A stretch of 5,948 nucleotides of DNA from assembly GCA_016764035.1 (NCBI GenBank), contig JAESSQ010000105.1, forward strand, positions 1-5,948. Reading direction: 5' to 3'. Below, piece after piece: positions 1-5,649 of the stretch (the stretch's first letter is position 1; each line of letters opens with the position of its first letter). The notes under the pieces are model-generated. The model searched no databases and was not told the DNA's origin. It worked only from the letters and a program-made list of their open reading frames with translations. This DNA is from Gammaproteobacteria bacterium. GTDB lineage: Bacteria > Pseudomonadota > Gammaproteobacteria > SZUA-229. A program made the translations under genes and the position numbers.

Positions 1-21
1 ATCATTGCTCGAGATGCACAC

Positions 22-1455
22 GTGTCATTTCAATCACGGATATTATCAACACCAGACGACAGACGTTCATCGACAAATAGCTCGATAACGAACATACCTG
101 CCCTCCATTTATTTAATCGATACAATAATCAACGTTATCCTTATCTGTTATCGAGTAGTGCAGAGCAAAACAATAATACACAATTTGATATTCTCATTGC
201 CTGTCCGCAGTATGTCGTTACCTTAAATTCAGATAAATCACTTAGTTGTTCAGACGACACAATTCAACTTGCCGATACTTTTTTAAATTCACTTGAACAA
301 CTCTACCAACAGAATAAGACGCAATCGTCGTCATTAACGGACACTGATGACCTACCATTTACAGGTGGCTGGTTCGTGTACCTGTCATACGAAATGGTCG
401 AAGAAATAGAACCTTGCTTGAAATTACCTTCCTCACCTGGTAATCAGCCGCTAGCCATTGCGGCCAGATGTCCTGCAGCGATTATCTATGATAAAAAAAA
501 TAATCAATGCATTGCCATTGCTGAAACAGCCTATGCCTATCTGCTGGATGAGTTAGAGCGAGATTATCTTGCTGTTGTCAGTAAAAATGCTAATGCTTTA
601 TCTCAACCCCTAATTGACAAAGGAATAGCACTGACTTCTTTAGTCGAAGCCGATGAAAAATCATATTTGCAGCAAGTAGAAAAAATAAAACAGTATATTT
701 TCGATGGTGATATTTTTCAGGCAAACTTATCACGACAATGGCAGGCAACGTTAACCAAAGATGTTGATGATGCCGCTTTATTTTTTGTACTCTCAATACA
801 TAATCCATCGTCATTTGCGGCTTTGGCTTGCATGCCAGAGATGACGATTATTAGCTCCTCACCTGAGCGTTTAGTTTCATTAAAAAAAGGTATCGTTGAA
901 ACCAGGCCTATCGCCGGTACACGGCCGAGACATAGTGATCGGGAAAATGACGAAGCATTAGCCAGTGAATTATTAGCTCACCCCAAAGAACAAGCCGAGC
1001 ACATCATGTTAATTGATTTGGAGCGAAATGATCTTGGGCGTGTTTGTATCCCTGGTAGTATCGATGTTAATGAGCTCATGGTACTGGAAAGTTGGCAGCA
1101 TGTTCATCACATTGTTTCTAATGTACGTGGTGAGATAAAATCGGACTGCTCACCCATTGATGTATTACGTGCCGTTTTCCCGGGAGGCACGATTACAGGT
1201 TGTCCTAAAGTTCATTGTATTGAGATACTTGCGGAAATGGAGCAGCAGGCAAGAGGCGCTTATACTGGCTCATTAGGGTATATTAATAACGATGGCAGCA
1301 TGGATTTTAATATACTAATCAGAACAATGGTTCGCCAGGGCGATAACATAACGTTTCGCGCAGGCGGTGGTATCGTAAGCGATTCTATAGCTGAAAATGA
1401 GCTAGATGAAACACGGGCGAAAGCCAAAGGTCTATTAAAAATATTTCAGTTATGA
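22..1455 (+). CDS. pabB: Aminodeoxychorismate synthase component I (PabB)
   Basis: Chorismate-binding enzyme that converts chorismate and ammonia (from the PabA glutaminase) to 4-amino-4-deoxychorismate, a cytoplasmic step of folate synthesis. From GTG 22 it has 477 residues, against about 453 in E. coli. The N-terminal domain shows the PYLL...FDILIA pattern. The catalytic domain shows GDIFQANLS, RPIAGTRPR (about 295-303), EHIMLIDLERNDLGR (326-340), PGGTITGCPK (387-396) and GGGIVSDS (448-455), then a glutamate-rich end. The GCPK and GSLGY forms fit PabB better than TrpE, and pabC follows after 54 bases. Odd point: residue 298 is Ala where E. coli PabB has Lys274, as in TrpE. The frame stays open to base 1, so the true start could lie outside the window, but the GTG product is already long enough. 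A GAG at 11-13 is only a weak ribosome-binding site. An anthranilate synthase is the less likely alternative. Confidence 0.9.
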   Translation: MSFQSRILSTPDDRRSSTNSSITNIPALHLFNRYNNQRYPYLLSSSAEQNNNTQFDILIACPQYVVTLNSDKSLSCSDDTIQLADTFLNSLEQLYQQNKTQSSSLTDTDDLPFTGGWFVYLSYEMVEEIEPCLKLPSSPGNQPLAIAARCPAAIIYDKKNNQCIAIAETAYAYLLDELERDYLAVVSKNANALSQPLIDKGIALTSLVEADEKSYLQQVEKIKQYIFDGDIFQANLSRQWQATLTKDVDDAALFFVLSIHNPSSFAALACMPEMTIISSSPERLVSLKKGIVETRPIAGTRPRHSDRENDEALASELLAHPKEQAEHIMLIDLERNDLGRVCIPGSIDVNELMVLESWQHVHHIVSNVRGEIKSDCSPIDVLRAVFPGGTITGCPKVHCIEILAEMEQQARGAYTGSLGYINNDGSMDFNILIRTMVRQGDNITFRAGGGIVSDSIAENELDETRAKAKGLLKIFQL

Positions 1456-1509
1456 GGCATATTATAAAGAAAGCATATCTACTCGCTGGTGTAAAAATGC
1501 ACGGTTGTT

Positions 1510-2373
1510 ATGATGTTGATTAGTCTAATCAACGGAATAGCTAGCGATTATCTAAATAGTAGTGATCGTGCGATACATTATGGTGATGGCATTTTCGAGA
1601 CCATTTTATGTTTTGGAAACAAGCTTTATTATTGGCAAAAACATTTTCAACGATTACAAAAGTCAGCTATTAAATTAGGTTTACATTGTCCGCAAGAACA
1701 GACCTTTTTAGAGGATATAGCGAAGCTACTAAAAGCAAACGATGCCCACAGCAAACAAGCTTATGCAATAAAAATTATTCTCAGCCGAGGTGTTGGTGAA
1801 CGTGGTTATGTTGTTGATAAAAACAACATATGTAACCGCCTGTTGTTTTTATCAACAATTGAAGAAGGTTACTCATCATTATTATCTATACGGCTATTAT
1901 CGGGTGATCTTTTCCTATGCCAACAGCAAGTTTCGATCAATGAAAACCTGGCCGGTATAAAACATCTCAATCGTCTGGAAAACGTATTGGCAAGAAGTGA
2001 ATGGACAGGTGATAAATTTATCGATGGCTTAATGTTAAATGCCAATAACCATATAATCGAAGGCACCATGAGTAATTTATTTGCCATAAAACATGGTCGA
2101 TTGTATACACCCGCCTTAAACATGTCGGGTGTTAGAGGTGTTATGCGCGATGTGATTATCGATATAGCTGAAAGTAGTAATATCGATGTAACGATTAAAA
2201 CCTTAACCGTTAATGAGGTGATAACAATGGATGCGTTATTTATTAGCAACAGTTTAATAGGTATGAAATACGTCACACAATTCAATGGTCACCGATATAA
2301 TAACGATATGGTGACCAACACTATTTTTACGCAGCTGTTAAATAAAGGGGATGACTATGCTCAGTCGGTATAG
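1510..2373 (+). CDS. pabC: Aminodeoxychorismate lyase (PabC)
   Basis: Fold-type IV PLP enzyme that splits aminodeoxychorismate into p-aminobenzoate and pyruvate, completing the step begun by the upstream PabB. It has 287 residues, against 269 in E. coli. Visible landmarks are SDRAIHYGDGIFET (18-31), SRGVGERGY (about 92-100), LAGIKHLNRLE with the PLP Schiff-base lysine at K151, and IIEGTMSNLF with E184, the residue expected to contact the PLP ring nitrogen. A branched-chain or D-amino-acid aminotransferase has the same fold, but the GIKHLNRLE motif and the pabB/mltG neighbours favour PabC. Start: ATG 1510 is followed by ATG 1513. The only ribosome-binding-like bases are ACGG at 1501-1504, and a hairpin at 1515-1533 lies over the first codons, so initiation looks weak. 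The coding sequence also contains a perfect 18-bp inverted repeat (1811-1858). Its end overlaps mltG. Confidence 0.95.
   Translation: MMLISLINGIASDYLNSSDRAIHYGDGIFETILCFGNKLYYWQKHFQRLQKSAIKLGLHCPQEQTFLEDIAKLLKANDAHSKQAYAIKIILSRGVGERGYVVDKNNICNRLLFLSTIEEGYSSLLSIRLLSGDLFLCQQQVSINENLAGIKHLNRLENVLARSEWTGDKFIDGLMLNANNHIIEGTMSNLFAIKHGRLYTPALNMSGVRGVMRDVIIDIAESSNIDVTIKTLTVNEVITMDALFISNSLIGMKYVTQFNGHRYNNDMVTNTIFTQLLNKGDDYAQSV
1515..1533 (+). promoter_or_regulatory. Hairpin over the pabC translation start
   Basis: GTTGATTA (1515-1522) and TAATCAAC (1526-1533) form a perfect 8-bp stem with a 3-base loop, extendable by one T-G wobble. It begins 2 to 5 bases after the candidate ATGs at 1510 and 1513 and lies in the ribosome footprint, so it could lower pabC initiation. 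The sequence is direct; the regulatory effect is inference. Confidence 0.4.
1811..1858. repeat. Perfect 18-bp inverted repeat inside pabC
   Basis: The left arm TTGTTGATAAAAACAACA (1811-1828) is the exact reverse complement of 1841-1858, with a 12-base spacer (1829-1840). Only 4 of 18 pairs are G-C. It codes for residues about 101-117, just after the SRGxGxRGY motif in a variable loop, and the reading frame is unbroken. In mRNA it would form a long uninterrupted helix; in DNA it could extrude or bind a dimeric protein. No flanking target duplication or transposase was seen. Confidence 0.95.
2286..2317. repeat. Inverted repeat near the pabC 3' end
   Basis: TGGTCACC (2286-2293) pairs exactly with GGTGACCA (2310-2317). 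Four further A-T pairs (2295-2298 with 2306-2309) extend the stem past a bulged G2294, leaving a 7-base loop. It ends about 27 bases before the mltG ribosome-binding site. Function unknown; a chance match of 8 bp is quite possible. Confidence 0.5.
2344..2350 (+). promoter_or_regulatory. Ribosome-binding site deciding the mltG start
   Basis: AAAGGGG inside the last pabC codons is the best Shine-Dalgarno-like run in the window. It touches ATG 2351 but stands 6 bases from ATG 2357, the usual spacing, so it argues for 2357. Lying within pabC, it is traversed by ribosomes finishing that gene. Confidence 0.6.
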
Positions 2374-3376
2374 CAAAACACGACAAGCTTTAATTGCCGT
2401 CGCCGTATTTATATTGCTTATTACTTTTTACTTTTCAGTAAAAATATATAACGAAATGCATAAAGCTTTTTCATTAACTGAAACTCAAAACATCGTTTTT
2501 TCACGTGGCTCTAATATCCGAACGCTGGCCAGACAGTTAATAGAAAAAGATTTACTGGACGATAAAACGTATTTTTTGTTATGGGGCAAGTTGCAGCGAC
2601 AAACAACCCGTTTGCAGGCAGGTGAATATCAACTAACGCCAGGATTATCCTTGGCAGGTTTGTTGGATAATATGGTAGCCGGCGAGGTTATTCAATATAA
2701 TCTCAGCTTGATAGAAGGTTTTACTTTCAGACAAATACTAAAAACCATTCAAAAAAGTCCTGTGCTTACTATAGAGCTAAAGGGCCTATCTGATAATGCG
2801 ATTATGAAACGATTAGGGCATGAGGGCGAACACCCGGAAGGGCGTTTTTATCCTGATACATATTATATCTCACGTGGTGAAACCGATATTGATTTGCTCA
2901 CGCGTGCATACGATGCTATGCAAATAGTGCTGGCTGATGAATGGTCACAACGTGCAGAAGGGTTACCCTATAAAACGCCGTACGAAGCTTTGGTTATGGC
3001 CTCAATTGTTGAAAAAGAAAGTGCGATAGCTGAAGAACGGCCACTGATAGCAGGACTTTTTGTCAATCGCTTACGAATAAATATGCGATTACAAACGGAT
3101 CCAACCGTCATTTACGGCATCAAAAATTACGATGGTAATATTCGTTTCAGAGACCTGAGAAAAGATACACCGTATAATACCTATACACGCTCCGGTTTAC
3201 CGCCAACACCTATTGCGTTACCTGGAAGAGAAGCCATTCATGCCACCTTACATCCAGATAATACCAAATATCTTTACTTTGTGGCATATAGCGACGGTAG
3301 TGGTCGCCATGTTTTTTCGACCAATTTAAAAGATCACGAAAAAGCCGTTGATGAGTATCAACGTAAAAAACGTTGA
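2357..3376 (+). CDS. mltG: Endolytic murein transglycosylase (MltG/YceG)
   Basis: Inner-membrane lytic transglycosylase that cuts nascent peptidoglycan strands near the membrane and so sets glycan length. It has 339 residues from ATG 2357; E. coli has 340. A short basic cytoplasmic tail (R4, K7, R9) is followed by one membrane segment (about 11-28), a LysM-like part (about 40-100, including GEYQLTPGLSL) and the catalytic YceG domain. That domain shows EGRFYPDTYY, MASIVEKESA with the catalytic glutamate in E219-K-E221 (E. coli E218), RLQTDPTVIYG and YNTYTRSGLPPTPI. ATG 2351 is also in frame, but the purine run at 2344-2350 abuts it with no spacing, whereas ATG 2357 lies 6 bases downstream, so 2357 is preferred. 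Overlap with pabC is 17 bases (23 if 2351 is used), which suggests coupled translation. All key residues are intact. Confidence 0.97.
   Translation: MLSRYSKTRQALIAVAVFILLITFYFSVKIYNEMHKAFSLTETQNIVFSRGSNIRTLARQLIEKDLLDDKTYFLLWGKLQRQTTRLQAGEYQLTPGLSLAGLLDNMVAGEVIQYNLSLIEGFTFRQILKTIQKSPVLTIELKGLSDNAIMKRLGHEGEHPEGRFYPDTYYISRGETDIDLLTRAYDAMQIVLADEWSQRAEGLPYKTPYEALVMASIVEKESAIAEERPLIAGLFVNRLRINMRLQTDPTVIYGIKNYDGNIRFRDLRKDTPYNTYTRSGLPPTPIALPGREAIHATLHPDNTKYLYFVAYSDGSGRHVFSTNLKDHEKAVDEYQRKKR
3358..3376 (+). other. Hairpin ending on the mltG stop codon
   Basis: TCAACGT (3358-3364) and ACGTTGA (3370-3376) form a perfect 7-bp stem with an AAAAA loop; the last three bases are the mltG stop codon. No T-run follows, so it is not a typical intrinsic terminator. 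It lies 20 bases before tmk. Confidence 0.45.
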
Positions 3377-3396
3377 CACCTGAATAGAATATAAGC

Positions 3397-4023
3397 ATGC
3401 GTAAATTTATTACTTTAGAAGGCATAGAAGGTGTCGGTAAAACCAGTAACCTTCATTATATACAAGGCTTGCTCGAATTATCGGGGCACAGTTGTGTGGT
3501 CACTAGAGAGCCAGGTGGTACCCTTTTAGGTGAGGCCTTGCGTGAATTATTACTCAGCCATTCTGACGATAGCATGAGTGCTGACGCAGAATTATTGATG
3601 ATGTTTGCTGCACGTGCTGAGCACCTGAATAAGGTTATCAGGCCTGCATTAGAAAATAACCAAACCGTCTTATGTGATCGGTTTACGGAAGCGACATACG
3701 CTTACCAAGGTGGTGGCCGACAACTTGATGTAGATAAAATTAGTAAACTGGAAGTGTGGGTACAGGAAGATTTACGACCTGATCTAACGCTTATTCTTGA
3801 TGCGCCTGTTGAAGTTGGTCGTGCGCGAGCAGGTCGCCGTAGTGAGCCCGATCGTATTGAAAAAGAGCATGATGCGTTTTTCCAACGGGTACGTAAAGCG
3901 TATATCAATTTAGCAGAACGATATCCACATCGAATATGTCTGATCAATGCTTCTGTTGAACTTGATGCTGTGCAATTACAAATTCACAAAAAGCTGCTTG
4001 AGTATAATATTCTGATTGGTTAA
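3397..4023 (+). CDS. tmk: Thymidylate kinase
   Basis: Phosphorylates dTMP to dTDP with ATP; cytoplasmic and essential for dTTP supply. It has 208 residues, against 213 in E. coli. The P-loop is GIEGVGKT (9-16), followed by T36-R37-E38-P39-G40-G41, the DRF motif D94-R95-F96 and AYQGGGR. The LID region R147-R148-S-E-P-D-R153-I-E carries the basic residues, while the P-loop has no arginine at the X position; this is the arrangement of E. coli-type (type II) TMP kinases. The start lies 20 bases after the mltG stop and has no convincing ribosome-binding site (TAAGC just before ATG), so it may depend on coupling to mltG. A 23-base stretch over the P-loop codons recurs imperfectly, in the same frame, across the stop codon. 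Confidence 0.98.
   Translation: MRKFITLEGIEGVGKTSNLHYIQGLLELSGHSCVVTREPGGTLLGEALRELLLSHSDDSMSADAELLMMFAARAEHLNKVIRPALENNQTVLCDRFTEATYAYQGGGRQLDVDKISKLEVWVQEDLRPDLTLILDAPVEVGRARAGRRSEPDRIEKEHDAFFQRVRKAYINLAERYPHRICLINASVELDAVQLQIHKKLLEYNILIG
3436..3458 (+). repeat. 23-base direct repeat, copy 1 (tmk P-loop codons)
   Basis: This stretch matches 4018-4040 at 20 of 23 positions, including the exact 12-mer AAACCAGTAACC. It encodes G-K-T-S-N-L-H of the tmk P-loop region. The copies are 582 bases apart, a multiple of three, so they lie in the same reading frame. Confidence 0.6.
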
Positions 4024-4037
4024 ACCAGTAACCATCA
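4013..4037 (+). other. Hairpin across the tmk stop codon
   Basis: TGGTTA (4017-4022) pairs with TAACCA (4029-4034), and TGA (4013-4015) with TCA (4035-4037) past a bulged T. This gives 9 pairs with a 6-base loop. The stop codon TAA (4021-4023) straddles stem and loop. No T-run follows; it could be a weak pause or an mRNA-end structure. Confidence 0.4.
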
Positions 4038-4040
4038 ATA
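4018..4040 (+). repeat. 23-base direct repeat, copy 2 (tmk stop region)
   Basis: Second copy of the repeat at 3436-3458. It begins in the last sense codon of tmk (GGT), turns the lysine codon AAA into the stop TAA, and continues into the spacer. It also forms most of the hairpin at 4013-4037. Confidence 0.6.
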
Positions 4041-4122
4041 GCTACAAAACGACATGAACACGTAACTAATTCCAAAACGATTTATCTACTATGGTTTATA
4101 AAGTGGAACTGACAAATAAGTA
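4024..4122 (+). other. tmk-holB spacer, no clear signal
   Basis: A 99-base AT-rich spacer without a plausible gene. TATAAA at 4097-4102 resembles a -10 box, but the correctly spaced position upstream (around 4074-4079, AAAACG) has no -35-like sequence. I see no convincing promoter or terminator, so holB is probably read from upstream. Confidence 0.4.
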
Positions 4123-5121
4123 ATGATATATCCCTGGCAGGCAACACAGTGGCAACACATTGCACAGTTATTGCGTGCAGAACGTCTACCGCACGCTTTA
4201 TTATTGCATGGTAATCAGGGTTTAGGTAAAGCTGATTTTGCCATTGCTTTAGCGAACGCTGTATTATGCAGGGCACCTTTGGCTAATTATCAGGCATGCG
4301 GGCAATGTAAGTCATGTTTGCTACTTAATGCTAAAACGCACCCAGACCTACATTATCTGGAGCCCACGTCAGCTAAAAATTCAAAAAGCAAAAATCCAGT
4401 GTTGAATATCCGTGTTGACGATATTCGTGATTTATGTGAAACACTTAATCAAACTAGCCAGTTCAGTGGTTATCGGGTTGCCGTTTTAAATGTTGCTGAA
4501 CAATTAACCATATCGGCTGCTAATAGCCTGTTAAAAACACTTGAGGAGCCAGGTCAGAATGTACTGATTATTCTAGTGGCTTCACGTATACACCGTTTAC
4601 CTGTAACCATTCGTAGTCGTTGCCAACGTGTGCGTTTTTATGTGCCAGAACAACATCAATCCATGCAATGGTTACAAGAACGGCAACCAGCGTTAACCGA
4701 GGATCAACTTCGTCAGGTGCTTAAGTATGCCAATGGTTCGCCACTTGCCGCTATTTCTTTACTGGATGAAACTGAGCATCAGGAGATTATTGCGCAAGCA
4801 ATGACAGCCTGTTTGACAGGTAAGACCTCGCTAGAATATGCGCCTCAACTGGTAAAATTTGGCAAGCTTAGAACACTCGAATGGATGATGAGTTGGGTAT
4901 CTGATTTATCAAAAGTACAGTCCTGTGGAAGCAACGCTGAGATTACGAATGTGCATTATCGTGACAAATTACAGCTGCTAGCAAGTCAAGCAGAGAAGCA
5001 TCGTATCTATAAATTTTATGATCAGTTAAATTTCAATTTACAACATAATTCAATTGCCGTGAACGAACAATTATTATGGGAAAATCTGCTATTATCTTGG
5101 GACGATTTAGGCAAACGTTGA
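4123..5121 (+). CDS. holB: DNA polymerase III subunit delta' (clamp loader)
   Basis: Delta' subunit of the clamp-loader complex that opens the beta sliding clamp during replication. It has 332 residues, against 334 in E. coli. The N-terminus MIYPW resembles E. coli MRWYPW. An AAA+ fold begins with a Walker A-like G30-N-Q-G-L-G-K36-A, then a zinc-binding set C49, C59, C62, C65, the ANSLLKTLEEP box and the SRC motif S165-R166-C167 that provides the arginine finger to the neighbouring ATPase subunit. The C-terminal part (about 200-332) is poorly conserved, as is usual in this family. Walker A keeps its lysine, unlike the degenerate E. coli loop, but delta' is generally not the ATPase. ATG 4123 has only a weak upstream purine stretch (AAATAAG, 4114-4120). 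The gap after tmk is 99 bases, with no clear promoter. Confidence 0.95.
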   Translation: MIYPWQATQWQHIAQLLRAERLPHALLLHGNQGLGKADFAIALANAVLCRAPLANYQACGQCKSCLLLNAKTHPDLHYLEPTSAKNSKSKNPVLNIRVDDIRDLCETLNQTSQFSGYRVAVLNVAEQLTISAANSLLKTLEEPGQNVLIILVASRIHRLPVTIRSRCQRVRFYVPEQHQSMQWLQERQPALTEDQLRQVLKYANGSPLAAISLLDETEHQEIIAQAMTACLTGKTSLEYAPQLVKFGKLRTLEWMMSWVSDLSKVQSCGSNAEITNVHYRDKLQLLASQAEKHRIYKFYDQLNFNLQHNSIAVNEQLLWENLLLSWDDLGKR

Positions 5122-5136
5122 TTTTATTTAACGTTT
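5113..5136 (+). other. Hairpin across the holB stop codon
   Basis: AAACGTT (5113-5119) and AACGTTT (5130-5136) form a perfect 7-bp stem with a 10-base loop, in which G5120/T5129 and A5121/T5128 could also pair. The stop codon TGA (5119-5121) starts in the stem. It overlaps and would compete with the terminator-like hairpin just downstream. Confidence 0.4.
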
Positions 5137-5163
5137 TCCGATACACGGAACGCTATTGTTTTT
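5132..5163 (+). terminator. Candidate intrinsic terminator after holB
   Basis: TTCCG (5136-5140), loop ATACA and CGGAA (5146-5150) form a 5-bp stem, with CG (5132-5133) pairing CG (5151-5152) past two bulged T's. CTATTGTTTTT follows (5153-5163). Position after the last gene of the run fits a terminator, but the stem is short. Confidence 0.4.
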
Positions 5164-5204
5164 CGATGCTTTTAAATCATTGAAGATAAAGAATGAAAAT
5201 ATAG

Positions 5205-5233
5205 AAACAGTAAAATTGTATTCTACTGTTTTT
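5205..5233 (+). terminator. Second candidate terminator before pilZ
   Basis: AAACAGTA (5205-5212) and TACTGTTT (5224-5231) form a perfect 8-bp stem with an 11-base loop. The T-run from 5229 to 5233 overlaps the end of the right arm. The stem is AT-rich, so termination would be weak; it may back up the hairpin at 5132-5163. Confidence 0.35.
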
Positions 5234-5298
5234 GTGCTCTGAATTAATCATGGATAAATTAATCTGAGCTTCCTTAGAGTTATACAAATGGTACCGAT
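5234..5298 (+). promoter_or_regulatory. Possible pilZ upstream control region
   Basis: AATTAATC occurs twice (5242-5249 and 5257-5264), 15 bases apart start to start, close to one and a half helical turns. TCTGAG (5263-5268) and CTTAGA (5273-5278) could pair around a CTTC loop. TATACA (5281-5286) is a possible -10 box, but the bases about 17 upstream (ATTAAT/TTAATC) are a poor -35 match. A promoter is expected if the upstream hairpins terminate transcription; the sequence alone does not prove it. Confidence 0.25.
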
Positions 5299-5649
5299 AT
5301 GAGTAGTCCAGCGGCACGCCCAGGGATGTTGTCACTCAGCATCAAAGATAAATCATCGCTCTATGCAGCGTACATGCCTTATGTTAAAAATGGTGGCTTG
5401 TTTATTCCTACGAATAAAGCATATAGCCTGGGTGATGAAGTATTTATGTTGTTATCACTGATGGATGACGGTGAACGCCTGCCGGTAGCCGGTAAGATAA
5501 TATGGATGACGCCAAAAGGTGCGCAGAGTAACCGGGCACATGGCGTAGGCGTGCAATTTTCGATACAGGATAAAGGTGCAACACGCGGTAAAATAGAAAC
5601 TCATTTGGCTGGCTCGCTCCAGTCCGATCGTATCACCCACACAATGTAG
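5299..5649 (+). CDS. pilZ: Type IV pilus assembly protein PilZ
   Basis: Small cytoplasmic PilZ-domain protein required for type IV pilus biogenesis; in Xanthomonas it binds the EAL domain of FimX and the extension ATPase PilB. It has 116 residues, close to Pseudomonas PilZ (about 118). Strongly family-like blocks are GMLSLSIKDKSSLYAAYMP (9-27), LGDEVFMLL, PVAGKIIWMTPKGAQ, GVGVQF and the C-terminal SDRITHTM. The N-terminal RxxxR motif used by c-di-GMP-binding PilZ domains is absent, as in the founding PilZ, which does not bind the nucleotide itself. The holB-pilZ-tatD order matches Pseudomonas. ATG 5299 is the first start after an in-frame TAG at 5275; it has no strong ribosome-binding site. 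A 177-base gap with terminator-like hairpins lies upstream, so it may start its own transcript. Confidence 0.96.
   Translation: MSSPAARPGMLSLSIKDKSSLYAAYMPYVKNGGLFIPTNKAYSLGDEVFMLLSLMDDGERLPVAGKIIWMTPKGAQSNRAHGVGVQFSIQDKGATRGKIETHLAGSLQSDRITHTM

Noticed and set aside
81..155. 9-bp inverted repeat (81-89 with 147-155) in pabB; similar 9-bp pair at 244-252 with 294-302
   Set aside because: Spacers of 41-57 bases make such matches expected by chance about once in this length.
590..814. 74-codon reading frame on the minus strand inside pabB
   Set aside because: Antisense to well-conserved PabB codons, no recognisable domain; a shadow frame. The minus-strand frames at 1869-2285, 3210-3425, 3702-3947, 4082-4276 and 5455-5640 were rejected for the same reason.
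1278..1315. 9-bp AT-rich inverted repeat in pabB (1278-1286 with 1307-1315)
   Set aside because: Lies over conserved codons, low complexity and a 20-base spacer; chance-level.
22..1455. Reading the first gene as anthranilate synthase TrpE
   Set aside because: The RPIAGT alanine is TrpE-like, but the GCPK/GSLGY motif forms, the length and the adjacent pabC favour PabB, and no trp genes are present.
2065..2187. Further hairpins in pabC (2065-2097, 2107-2132, 2158-2187)
   Set aside because: Stems of 5 to 8 bp are within what AT-rich coding DNA produces by chance; not reported separately.
4097..4102. TATAAA before holB as a promoter
   Set aside because: No -35-like sequence at correct spacing and no extended -10.
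5461..5511. ATGGATGACG repeated at 5461-5470 and 5502-5511 in pilZ
   Set aside because: Ten-base repeats are expected several times in a window this size, and the copies are in different reading frames.
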